Of a stretch of DNA of 64,000 nt, positions 49,841 through 61,829 are shown piece by piece. The DNA comes from Tomocerus qinae (lineage: Eukaryota; Arthropoda; Collembola; Entomobryomorpha; Tomoceridae). Made by a program: the position numbers and the translations under genes. The first letter of the stretch is position 1; each line of letters begins with the position of its first letter. The notes under the pieces were generated by a model. The model was not told the DNA's origin. It saw nothing but the letters and a program-made list of their open reading frames with translations, and ran no database searches. The stretch spans positions 3,224,001 to 3,288,000 of the forward strand of contig CM034549.1 of NCBI GenBank assembly GCA_020055645.1, given 5' to 3'.

Positions 49841-52328
49841 ATGTCAATCTCATCAGAGGCTGCTTCAACATTTCGTTACACGGAGGCCATTGTGTCACGT
49901 ATTCCTGATATCGCTTATCCCGATATTCTTAATATCAGTCTTAAAGAAGCGGCCAAAATCGACTTGAATAAATGTCGAGCTGAATTTGAAACTTTAGTCA
50001 CTGTTTTACGGGAAATCGGTTTGGTAAAAATGATTTTTAGTTTATATAAAAGATAATAAATCAATCATCACCTTTTTGTATGCACTTATGAAAATTGATT
50101 TTTTATTCAGGACGTGGTAGAACTTCCTCCAGATCAATCCCCATTTGTGGGGGATGTTGCGTTCGTTCTGAATGGCATGGGACTAGTCACTCGTCCAAAA
50201 AATAAATCCAGGCAAATCGAAGTAAGAAATGGACACAAATAACTTTAATTGCTTGTTTTCTATGAAATGTTTACTTCTGTGTTTGCATGTATGTATATAA
50301 GTTTGAAGTTACTCATTACGTGCTACTATGCTTTCACATATTTACTATTTACTTCTATGTATATGCTGGAATGGTCACAAAGGAAAGCATATTTACTTTT
50401 AACTTTCAATTAATTGATTCTTTACACTTTTACTTTTTAGTGTTCCAAAAATCACATTTGACATAAATTAATCTGTTTATTTTTTGCATTGATGATTGAA
50501 CACTATTATGGTTTACCCGCCAGGTTAGTACAATTCGGACTGTGTTGAAAAAAGAATTGGACATTCCTGTTGTTGAAGTGAATGAAGAAGAAGCTCATGT
50601 AGAGGGAGCAGATATATTATTCACAGGTTTGTGTCTTCTTTTCCTCTGTATTCTCGTTTCAGTTTGGGCATTACTGGGTGGGGTGGTGTACTCGTTGTCT
50701 CGTTCTACTCATTCATTAATCCCATTTGGCTGATTTAGACTTAATTAATTTTGGTATATTTTATGTACTTTTGTACTTATTCCAATTTTCTAATTGGATT
50801 TGGGTATAATATTATGTGATATTTACTGAAGAATCCAATGCATGAAAATAGCAGAAACATCAAAAACTCAAATGCATTTTAACGTTCAAACTTTATTATA
50901 ATAAAATGTGGACATTTTTATGTAACTCAATTCTAATCTACTTAGCTATTAGCTATGGACGTTTTTTTATGAAAGTTGGTAAATTCACTAAAATATGATT
51001 GAGCGAACGGATATATATTTACTTTAAAACAAATTCAAACTATTATAGAATTCCGTGTAGTTAAAGAAGACAACATAATTCTGTTACGTTGATTTTTGTT
51101 TTCAGGGAGAGAGCTCTTCGTCGGAATTTCTAATTTCACAAATGAACGTGGAGCTCGATTCGTAGCAAATACATTTCCAGAGTATCCATGTAGTCCTATA
51201 AAGGTATAAAATATTAGTCCATTAATTAATTTGTATTAGTATAAGATTAGTATATATCTATTGTTAACTATATTAAGTTTACTAGTACTAGTAACACTAG
51301 TAATTAAGTAGACCATGGTTAAGTATTATATGGTCAAGTATTTGACATTTTGGCAACTATCATATAGGAGAAACCATATACTGATAAAAATGTTACATAA
51401 TCTGAAAGGTACCTGGAGAAAAACATCTTACTCATTATGTGAATATGGCCTCTCCGGATATAATCTGTGTCGGCTCGGGAAAAGATTCTCAAGATATTAT
51501 CAAGGTGATTTTTCAAAATAATTTACTAGATAATAATAGTAAAACAAGTGGACATAATATACTTGTTATACTACCTTTATAAACTACTTCAGTATACTTT
51601 TACAGTGTAATGGATACGTACGTTATTTTAGAAACTACATCATTTTCAATTGGAAACCAATAATATAACTACACAATTGAATATTATGCTGCTGAAAACG
51701 ATACACGATGCGACTTTAATTCCAAAAGACTCAAGTTAAATATCGATATATTTTCCATACTAGAATTGTAACACATTAATCATGTTCTTCTGTCTCAGCT
51801 TCTATGCGGAATATCACATATTATATTTATCAAATCCTTTCTAATGAATTTCTATAAACATGCTGTTTGATAAATTACATTGCGACAAAAAGAAACGCTG
51901 CAGTGGCAGCAATTCTACTTGTAGAACAACAAAGTAAAAGCTAGTCATTTATATTATATCTTATGTATAGCCAAAGAAAGCTCTAGGATGTTTATAATGT
52001 AAAAGATACATTCCAAAACTATGCTCGTTGTACATCGGAAAAAGTTTATTTGTAATTCTTTATTTATCTGTAGAGAATGGAACGTGATGCATCCTTCCGT
52101 TATCAGACGATAACTGTCCCAGAGGATCGTGCTTCATGTGTTCTGTATGTGAACGACTCTCTGGTTCATTTACCACCCGAAGAAATACCCCAATCATCAA
52201 AAGTTTTTGCCGAGAAACTTCCACTGCCATTGCGAACTGTGGAACTGTCAGAACTTTCAAAGCTCTCAGCTAACTTTGCTCGTCTGGTTGTGCTGCTAAA
52301 CAAATCCAAAGTTAAAAATATTATGTAA
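49841..52328 (+). CDS. DDAH-like protein with lost catalytic residues (likely pseudoenzyme), complete, 6 exons
   Basis: Exons 49841-50023, 50111-50221, 50524-50626, 51106-51203, 51409-51504 and 52074-52328 join in phase to 281 aa (human DDAH1 285). It aligns over its whole length with dimethylarginine dimethylaminohydrolase: FRYTEAIVSRIPD, VTRPKNKSR, EGADILFTGRELFVGIS, TNERGA, ITVPEDRASCVLYVN, HLPPEEIPQSSKVFAEKL. DDAH hydrolyses methylated arginines that inhibit nitric oxide synthase. Here the substrate loop is shortened, removing the PDC motif. The Glu of FVED is Gly75, the substrate-binding Arg after the GRE motif is Phe143, and the nucleophilic Cys near the C terminus is Leu268. Only the general-base His (KHL, H171) remains. 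The frame, splice sites and phases are intact, so it looks like a maintained protein without DDAH activity, not a decaying copy. AATAAA hexamers lie at 52697-52706. Confidence 0.88.
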
Positions 52329-52329
52329 G

Positions 52330-53575
52330 GTAGGAAGAAGTAATCTGCTATTAAGTTCATAATATACATGCATAGACGTAAATCGTTGGTTCAGATTAAG
52401 CTCCAGTCCATTTAACTCGATTTATGTAGACAAGAGATGTATTTAGTATGTATATCTGTTGCATTTGTGTTTTGGTCCACGTATCATCTGATATTCTGAT
52501 CAATATAGGAATATGCTAAAAGAAACACAGACCGTATTATTACCGTCGTCTTATGTTCATTCATAAGAAGTCTTCAAGTCTTCTATTTCCATGTCTTTGG
52601 AACGTATTGAAGATCCTCAGAACATAAGATGAGGTTCATAATACAGGCCTAAAGTTCACAAACATAATTGTAAGGCAACTCGAGCATTCCTCGCTAAATA
52701 AATAAAGATACTATTATAATGCTAATAAGTATAAATTGTATGTACCAAGCATAGAAAAGACACCAGAAACTGCCTGTTGAATATTCAATACGCTTTCAAA
52801 GCTTTTAAAGGTAAAAAGTAGTTCTGTAAACAGGTCGAGCAACGGTTTAAGACATTTCAGTTTAAAATGTTAATTATCTATGGATAAATACAAAACAATT
52901 CAATTTGTAATCCACGGCTATTTCATTAATCCAAGATCTCCAACAACCCAGTCCAGATTTACATTGTAGCTTTACCAAAGCAATAATAATGATGTAGTAG
53001 TGTACCTAATATCTAGTAATTCTTTTTAGACGAACCTTCTCTAATGGTATTTCACCCAATGACCATAATAATTAAATTATAACCCATTGCCATGCACAAT
53101 GTTGAAACTGTATACAAATTCAGCAAGTCCAATTATTGCAAATAATGTATTAAGAAACCTAACTCTAACCAATCTACAATATTATACTTATTATACAATG
53201 CTGTTAAAACACGTATTTAGAGTTTAGAACTAAGTTGTGCTGTAAATTATTCATTTCTAACGGAGGAAGAAATTGTGTTGTGAATTACTCATTCTATAAT
53301 AATACTTAACTAAAAATTATATAACTTGTTAAGTGCATTTAGTGTTCATAAGTTTCAAACAAGTTGATATTAAAATTATTTCAGTTTTAAGGTCGTAGGC
53401 ACTGAATTAATAAACGTCAATGTGAAATGTAGCTTAGAATAACAGTTGTAAACAAGGAGAATATATTAGAAATTATTATTAAAATATGGTAAATTATACT
53501 CTTTTTACGCTTTTTACCTACCATTTGCTATTAATAAAAATTTAAAATGGTAATGATTAAAAACGGTGATTAATG
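52330..53575. other. DDAH-like gene 3' UTR and gene-free DNA
   Basis: AT-rich, no coding stretch. Overlapping AATAAA signals at 52697-52706 probably end the DDAH-like transcript about 380 nt past its stop. Nothing else is evident up to the mariner-type element. Confidence 0.45.
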
Positions 53576-53577
53576 TA

Positions 53578-54695
53578 CAGGGTGGGCCTGAATGAACCGG
53601 AATTTTAACTTTAACTCTTAATAATTCTGGAATAGGTAACTTTATTGAGACTAAAATAGTAGCATCTGAAAGAGCATGCGTTTTTTAGTCAGAATTAAAA
53701 TTTTGAAAACAATTTTAGCACAATAACCGACTAAAGAAGGGCGCGAAAAAATTAAAAACGACAAAATCTTGTAAAATTTACATTTTGTAAAATTAAATTG
53801 TTGCATTCCATGTTTGAAATGAATATGGTGAAATTTACTAAAGAGCGGAAAGTGTAAGGAATAAAGAGGTAAAAAAAGTTCAAATTGAGTTTCAGCAAAA
53901 GTTTAACTTTGTTCCTAAGTTAGATACGTTCCCAAGTCGTTCCCTTTGAGTGTCGGTTAGCATTTGGTCAGGAGGCATCTTAGGTCCGTTTTTCTTTACA
54001 GGAACATGTAACGCCAATAAAACATGTTAAACAACGAAATCTGGCCACCAATTCAAACGTTGCCAAACTATGAAAACTTTATGCTAATGCAAGGCCTTCT
54101 ATCCTTCCCACTTCAGACTGGATGTCCGGGCATGGATGCGGATGAACATTTCCCCGGTAAGTGGATAGGTAAAGGTGGTCCAATTTCATGGCCCCCGCGT
54201 TCCCCTGGTTTGAGCCCTATGGATTTTTTAGTATGGACTGTGATGAAGGTTAGAACGTACGCTAGAAAGCCGAAGACTATGGACCTAAGGTGCCTCATGA
54301 CCAAATGCCAGCCCACACCCAAAGGGAACGACTTGGGACTTGGGAACTTTCAAACTTAGGCACAAAGTTAAACTTTTGCTGAAACTCAATTTGAACTTTT
54401 TTACCTCTTTATTCCTTACACTTTCCGCTCTTTCGTCAATTTCACCATATTCATTTCAAACATGAAATGCGACAATTTAATTTTACAAAATGTAAATTTT
54501 ACAAGATGTTGTCGTCTTTAATTTTTTCGAGCCCTTCTTCAGTCGGTTATTGTGCTACAATTGTTTTCAAAATTTTAATTCTGACTAAAAAACGCATGCT
54601 CTTTCAGATGCTACTATTTTAGTCTCAATAAAGTTACCTATTCCAGAATTATTAAGAGTTAAAGTTAAAATTCCGGTTCATTCAGGCCCACCCTG
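53578..54695 (+). mobile_element. Tc1/mariner-type relic with ~410-bp terminal inverted repeats
   Basis: Ends in CAGGGTGGGCCTGAATGAAC and its reverse complement, with TA on both sides (53576-53577, 54696-54697). The inverted repeats are unusually long, about 53578-53987 and 54281-54695, with some internal gaps. An open frame at 54024-54359 keeps the C-terminal half of an IS630/mariner-type transposase (FPGKWIGKGGPISWPPRSPG, then MDFLVW). The expected QDG motif reads MQG and the catalytic Asp of SPDL is Gly, so it cannot be active. The right inverted repeat includes the 3' end of the transposase frame, and the left one repeats that DNA backwards, so the long repeats arose by inverted duplication of the element's own 3' end. 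Confidence 0.9.
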
Positions 54696-54697
54696 TA

Positions 54698-55185
54698 TAT
54701 GTAATGTAACGTAATAAATGGTTGACTTGTAAGTAAATGAAAAATTCAATTAGTTTTTTTTTTAATTGCAATGGTGGAAGAACCTTACCGACGACACTTT
54801 CGAATAATTTTATAAATAGGCAAATAAAATTGTAATTATATTCTTAACAATTATTTACATTGGTTAAGCTTGTTTGGTTGGATTCAGCTTCGTATGAAAC
54901 GAAGAGCTTACCTACATTTTGACAACTTAATTTTCTAACTTCTCTTTTTGTTTTATATAATTACATTTTTGTACAACTTTTTATTGCTTCATAATATATT
55001 TTATGCAATAGGTCGACATTAATAAGTACGCACCAATCGAAAAAGGTAATCAGTAATTACAACTCAAATATTGCAGCGTTGTTAAACTCAATTCAATACA
55101 ATGTCAGATACAACAGACTATATCTAGTTAACATTAATTAATGTTATTGATTAATTAAAATACCTACTTAAAATGGCATAGATCT
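54698..55185. other. Gene-free AT-rich spacer, probably BAG6 3' UTR
   Basis: About 490 bp between the mariner-type relic and the BAG6 stop codon. No coding stretch. It probably contains the BAG6 3' UTR, but no canonical minus-strand AATAAA is obvious close to the stop. Confidence 0.35.
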
Positions 55186-58100
55186 TTAGTGTTTTCGGGG
55201 GAAAAGAGTACAAAATCCCTGACTAAATGGTGGCTGCTCAGGCATTCCCAATTGGCGTCGCATATCAAGGCGTACAGTATCGGTCCATTCCTACACAGAA
55301 AACAAATATGATTTTCCTGCTTATGAATTCATTTACAAGTCTAATAATATAATCATTACGCAGAGACTTACATTAGGGAGATGTCGTAATATATCTCCGC
55401 CACCCATCGGTGCCCGCACAGGAGGAGGAAGAGTTAAGTCATCTAAAACGTCGTCGTCGTCCATATTATCAGCATCTACAAAAGTGGGAGTAACCTTATT
55501 CTCAGGAACATCCACCTTCGTATCTTCTTTAACCGGTGGTTGAGGGATATCATTAGGAATGGCACAGTCACTCCCAGAAGCGCTTTTAAATGAACCATCG
55601 CTATCATTGACAGCGTCCTGGAATTCACTCTCGGGTCTGCGGTACACAATGGGCGAGTTTGTAACAGATTCATTGGCAGATTCTGCACGGGATAAAGCTG
55701 AAAAATATTGCATCAAGCTGCGTTTGCTGTACGATCGGAAGACCAAAGACATCCCGCCAAAATATTGATCCTGTAAATTATTATTGCAAAAAAGTATTTA
55801 GTTTGGTGGCCAAGAGCAGTTCTATTTATTATTATGCAACCCAACTTACTAAAATGCAATTAGCGAAAACTTCGGGTACGTGGGAATTGTCCGGAAAGCC
55901 AATAGCAAATACCGAAAATAATGACATTAAAAACTCCTCGACGATACTTAACATACCACTTCGATATTCGGCGGTTGGACCTATAAATGTATAAATCAAA
56001 ATTTATCTCTTTTTCTTTTGAAGCAATTAATAGCAGTAATTAGACCACTTTAAAACTTGCCTGATTGTAACACATGTTGAATCATTGAAGTGTAAAAGTT
56101 TGTCACTAAGTTGGAGTACGTTTCAGGGTAAACAACTTCTTCATTTTTATTAGGAATTCGATCCTGTAAATAAGTGGACAATATTTTTCACAATTAATAC
56201 TTTATACTAGAGCAGGTAGGGCAGTACTTTATAGTATTCGCATCATTTATTTATTTACCGTAAAAGACTGAAGAAATGGAAGTAATTTCTTGGCCATAGA
56301 GCGACTACAAGTTTTGATGTGCTGAATATTCCTCGTGTCTCGTCCCCTCATTAAATAGCCTTGAATCCAATCTTTCAACATAGGTTGAGTCTCTATCAAT
56401 ACATTTGAGCATCGAAAATAATCAATCAGACTTTCAAAAAAATCTGGCATATCTGACTGTTCAGTTCTTCGGTTAGGGAGCGTTTCACTTGCACTAGCAG
56501 CTACATTAACATAGCGATGTAAATCATTTGGACGGTTTCTTTGACGAGATCGGGAGTTATGGTGGGAATGACAAGACAAGAGCATATCAAACGGCGGTCT
56601 CATCAGGTCGTTTCTCTGTAAATTGCCAAACATGTTATTGGTATTTCCAGCATTGTTGTTATTCGTGTTGCCGGTCGGAGCTGGAGTCGAAGTTGGCTGA
56701 TTTCCAGTTGGAACAGATGAAGTATTTGGTTCACTGGTATTGTTGGTCGCAGTAGTAGGAGGAGGAGGAGGAGGAGCGGAAGGAGTAAGTCCAAATAAGT
56801 TTTGTAGTGTTTGCTGAGACGCTTGTTGGGCTGCAGTCTGATTCTGATTAGGCGCCCACCCAGTGGCTCCTCCACTAGCATTTCCTCTTTGGATATTTGA
56901 CTGGATATTATTTAAAAAAGGAGTGAGAGCGGCAGGCATACCAACACCCATCCCCATAGCAGGGCCCAACAGAGATGCAAAATCAGGGATTCCAGCATTA
57001 GCTTGAATATTTATGCTAACGCCAGGATGATTCCCCATATTAGCTTGATGACCTCCTATAACTATGGGATGATTGCCTAACCCATGAAGAATTCCTTGCG
57101 CCGGCGACGTTTGCTGTGGGGCAACTGTCTGTCTTTGCTGAGGCTGGGGCTCTGCGGGTTGATCCACAACAGGCGCAGGTTGCGCTGGAGACTGATTTGT
57201 TGCTGCTGCCGGTTGTTGGGGGGCCGTTTGATTTCCAAAATTGGCCGGCAAAAATCCCCACGGGGTTCCTGGTCCCAAGGGAATGGTGGCTCTTACCACA
57301 GTCGACTGCTCTACTAAAATAGAAGACGATGCTCGTAAACGACGAGTTTCTGGAGGGATTGCGAAATCACACATCAAATCGCTATATGCGTGGTATGAAT
57401 GTCCCATGAAGTGCAGTATGCTGGACACTGAATCGAAGACATACTGGATGCTTTGCAATTCGCTCTGCGTAAAAAATGAATTTAATAATAATAATTAATT
57501 CATTTTGCTTTCATTTCGGAGGATTTGATAACAATATCAAGTAAATATTACAGTGTTATCGTAGGCCATATTTTCTCGCAATATGTGCTGAATATAATTT
57601 AAGAATGGTGTCAGACGCTCTTGGAAAGCAAGGAGGTCTTGGACGGCTATGGCTAACTCACGAAGACGTGGAGCTCTAAATGTGAAATAGAACATATTAT
57701 AACAGATAATCCCCAGGAAAGGAAATTTCCAAATAAAATCTTACTCCGGTCGTCTCGAAGCACTCCTGGTAGTAGCGTTGTCGGTATTGGAATTCAAATC
57801 AGTTCCAGAAGGAGCATTCCCAACGCTGGTATTTGAGGTAGAACCAAGGGTTGGAGCACTTCCAGAAGGTGGTGCTTCGCCTCCAGTGGTATTCCCAGGC
57901 TGTGTTTGTCTAATCGCAGCGACTAAAGCTGCCGCCGAAGCAGCTTGAGCTACTTGAGCAATCATTCTTCCGAAGGAATCTTGATCCTCAGACTCAACTT
58001 CCATCGGCGATGGTGAAGCAGACCCAGAGTCTCTAGCACTTGTAGGTGACATGTCATTCGACATCGACACTGCAGCGGTTGCTATTCCGTCCTCTTCTTC

Positions 58101-59210
58101 TAAACGTTGAAGGATATTGGATGCCCGATTGAGCATGTCATTTCCAACCTGCAAGCGAACAGCTGCGCTGTTACGTCTTGGTACACCACTGCCTTGATTA
58201 GGGCCTCCAGATTCTCCTGCTGATAAGTATATATGTTATTAATTGTGTCAAGATTCATTTTCAGTTTAGATAAAACAGAATTAACACACTAGGTTTTACC
58301 TATGGTGCCCATAATTATGGCGTTTCTGTCAGATGGTCCTGCACCAGCAGTTATTATCATTCCACCAACGGTTCCTGTCTCAAAATTTACACCATCTTGC
58401 TGATTTGTGCTTCTTTGTGGTTCATCATTTCTAGGCGCCCCAGGAGGTTGAACAGGTCGCTGCACCAAATGCACTGTATTGCTTGCAACATCTACAAAAA
58501 TAGGCTGTTTTATAGACTAATGTAAAGACGCTCCAATTACATAATAGCACTTATCAAAAAAAGAAGTAATCTTTCATAGTTACAAGCTGACTGGCAAATG
58601 AGCATCTCTAGCTCTTGTAATTGTATTTTTAATAACTAGTTATGGGTGATATTTTTAATACAACTGGACAGCCATAAAAGTATACAAACGGAAATAAGTA
58701 ATATTTTTTGCACTCAATTATTTCACGTCTTTTGATTACCAACCCTATTTGAAATGGATGATGGAATGGATTGAAAAATAGTAAATACCCCTATTTCATA
58801 AACACAAGTGGGCAGCGCGCCGCGCTGTTTGAGTTCTATTCCATTTAGCAGAAAATAATATATTTGTATCCCAAATAATATTATTATTACTGACAAATAA
58901 ATTAACTATCACATTACTACAAAATTGTAATATATTACTGTATTCCGATATCTTTTTGTCATCTTGAAGAACTCTTCCACGGAAAATTAGGCGTTGTTGA
59001 TCTACAGGGATTCCAACCTGCGGTAGGATTTCTAGTTTGAACTCCCTTACTGTTAGCTGGAATATATTCACAAGGTTAAATGAAAAGCTTTAATATTTTT
59101 ATTTCTTTTTCATAAATGAGTAAGTTAATGCTGCATACCTCCTCAGAGACTGTAAACAAATGATTTTGCGAGTCTAAAGTTTTAACAGTTACATCAATCA
59201 TCTTTGCCAT
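55186..59210 (-). CDS. BAG6: BAG6 (Scythe/BAT3) chaperone, complete, 10 exons
   Basis: Minus-strand exons 59210-59139, 59056-58939, 58491-58300, 58219-57745, 57675-57552, 57464-56259, 56163-56061, 55980-55850, 55770-55372 and 55290-55186 join in phase to 974 aa (human about 1,130). An N-terminal ubiquitin-like domain (about residues 4-85) reads [40 protein letters not shown]. Then come Ser/Gly-rich linkers, a helical stretch ([27 protein letters not shown]), [17 protein letters not shown] and a long Pro/Gln/Asn/Gly-rich region, ending in a charged C-terminal segment. BAG6 binds exposed hydrophobic segments, sorting tail-anchored proteins to the GET pathway or, with ubiquitin ligases, to the proteasome. 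The intron between exons 7 and 8 has a GC donor (CAG then GCAAGT). Exon 4 starts at a tandem acceptor (CAGCAG), so one residue may vary. The C terminus is shorter than in vertebrates. Confidence 0.92.
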
Positions 59211-59216
59211 TTTGTG

Positions 59217-60940
59217 TGCGTCGACCGATTTTAGCGAAACAATTTAAGTGTAATACAGATGACACGTTGACAGAATTACAGATGCCAAAGTCAACTAATG
59301 GGATGAAGTCTTTTGCAGCTGTAGAGAGAATACGAATATTATTATAACAATATTCTTATTCTTACGTATATTCTGAAACTCTGAATTGCACTTTTAAGCA
59401 GCTAAATCGAACTAATTCATAATTGAGCCATCTACTACTCAATTCAACCAGTCTCAAAGTTTTATTTGTAAAAGTCTTGCCATCGTTCGTGCAGGTGACC
59501 TATTCTAATTTGACTTCGTCTATTGAGTATCTTCCTCGGGCACTGAATTACGACTTGCCTTTCTCTTCTTTTTCCTTATTTCAGCTCTGCATAAACCTTA
59601 AGTAAAAACAAAAAAATCATTTATGACTAATGTACGATATACGTTAGAAGTTTCTCAAAGAACTGTCATACGTACATTAAATATTATTGATTATAAATTA
59701 TTTTCGCTTAAAAACTGTTTGCTTACAACTGACAACAAAAATGTTAGAAAGTGATCAGTTATATTAGTAGTCACTTTTCCCTCATTTGCTCTTTAAGCCT
59801 GCTAAAATGAAAAAAAATCGTCATGAATTAAAATTGAATTTGAAAGTGTCAGTTCCATTCCAAATTCCAAGACTAGAACTAGACTGAGAATTTAGAATAC
59901 AACCGATAAATGGAATAAAAATTTTAAACCACAACATATACATACAAAACATATATTTATTATGAAATACCGTGTTGCAAATGAATTCAATGAATACTAA
60001 TTACAAGTATTGAGTATTGTATATGTATACAGCTCGATACAGCTTAATGATGAATGAGTATATGTACATAGATTATAAGAAAATATTTTGCATTTCAATT
60101 TCTTTCAGTTATTAAACATCATGTTAGTTCAGCTCCATAATACATAATTAGGAAGAATGATGAAATACCTGTTTATCGTATCGTATTCGTATTATGATCA
60201 CAAGAACAGTAAGGAGAGAGGAGAATGCGAATTACCTCAAAAAAGATGTTCTCGGTTATTCCAAAATGTTTTAAATCACACCTCCACAAACAGTCCCATC
60301 GCACACACCGCTAACTTCATTCATTGCAATTATTACGTTGACTCACATTCGCATTGTGCAGTGGCAGTGTACAGCAGCATCTAGAATCTAGGACTACTAA
60401 CGTATATGGGGAGCTTCCACAAACTATGTACTCGGCAAATCACAGTTGGGCTGGCGTTGGTTGGCACTGAGGCACTAAGTGGCACCCTTCACTCCCATAC
60501 CTACTTTATAAAATATATTCGGAGTCAGACCCTGACTGAACTTAGATTTCAGACATCACCTCATTAGCAGAATTTTCATGAAGGTGAAGCCTCTCCGTAG
60601 GTAGGTAGTTGAAACGATGAGATTACTGTGAGGTCAACTTTTATTACACAAAAAGTGAGGCTAAGGTGAGGTCACTTACGACCAATAGGGACTTTACCCT
60701 GAAGAAAAGGTGAAGCAAATATTTTATGCATACTACAAGTTATTAGTAATTCAATTCATTTCTATACAAGGTATTCATTACGGGGTATTCATTTCTTAAG
60801 AAGTTCTATAGATAAGCTGAGGTGAGTGTAGGGTAATAAAACATATGTGAGGTTAGAATAGGAGCACTTTATTTGTTGAAAACTTAAAAATAATAGATAA
60901 TGCTAGAACGTGGCTAGAACGGAAGAGATTGACAATATAA
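59217..60940. other. BAG6 upstream region and gene-free DNA
   Basis: About 1.7 kb, AT-rich. The BAG6 promoter should lie just above 59210. No coding stretch or repeat that I can support. Confidence 0.4.
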
Positions 60941-60942
60941 AC

Positions 60943-61382
60943 TACCGTATTAATCGAATTAATTCTCCGTATTGAAATAGTGCTCCCCCGGGTAACTATT
61001 TCGATTATTTTCGTTTTCAAGATAAAAGTATTAGCCTTTGAAATATAATTCTCCGTATCGAAATAATTCACCATCCCTATCTAAGTTTCAGTAGGTAAAT
61101 TTAAATCCTTATGTACTTAAATAGTGAATGTATGAGCTTATACGGCGTAAGATAGAAATGGTAGATCTGATAAGAGTAAGAATGGTCACCAATACAACTG
61201 GATTGCAACTCCAGGGAACGTAGTCCTTTTCTTTACCGAAGCGAAGGAGAAAAATTCAAGACCACCTCCGTTGACAGCGGTTTGTAATTGGATTTTTGCT
61301 AAGCATGGGACACTACTTCTGAAGCTAAAAAAAGGTGAATGAAACAATAACAACCCGGAGAGTTAATTCGATTAATACGGTA
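60943..61382. mobile_element. MITE with TA flanks and ~27-bp terminal inverted repeats
   Basis: The left end reads TACCGTATTAATCGAATTAA and then TTCTCCG; the right end (61355-61382) is its reverse complement with one mismatch. TA is present at both outer ends (60943-60944, 61381-61382), as in Tc1/mariner-derived MITEs. The ~440-bp interior has no coding frame but repeats an ATTCTCCGTAT block at about 60961 and 61050. Confidence 0.75.
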
Positions 61383-61729
61383 CCTGGAATCGCTCTATGT
61401 GATTATGAATGAAACGGTTTGCAGCACGGAAAGCTGTTTATGATCTTCAAGTTCCCCCTTTCATATGGAAAGAAACTCTGATTATAAGTCACATATTCAT
61501 TGAATTAGCCGCCTTTATTAGTGTTAGCCTAGGGGTCCTGAAAATGATTTTAACCAGCCAGCCGGCAGAATTGGTTGAAGTGGCTAGTGACAAAATCATA
61601 AGTTTTTAAAATTTGCTATTTTAGCCACTGGCTAATAAAGAATTTGAACTAGGCTGCCGGCTAAATTAACCAGTCAATTTTAGCCGACCAGCCTGCTGGT
61701 CACTGAAAACTGAACAGTGTTATACCCAA

Positions 61730-61824
61730 TTAATGTTTTCGATAATGTACCCCAACGCATACCTCTATATACTAAATTTAGCACATGAAGGTATGCGTTG
61801 GGGTACATTATTGAAAACACTAAT
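61730..61824. repeat. Short palindromic element (hairpin)
   Basis: Arms TTTTCGATAATGTACC through GCATACCT and AGGTATGCGTTGGGGTACAT through GAAAAC are near-perfect reverse complements (about 33 bp) around a ~27-bp loop. A similar but more diverged hairpin core occurs in PRRC2 intron 18 near 25076-25145 (GAAGGTATGCAATGGTGTAC). Confidence 0.7.
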
Positions 61825-61829
61825 TACTT

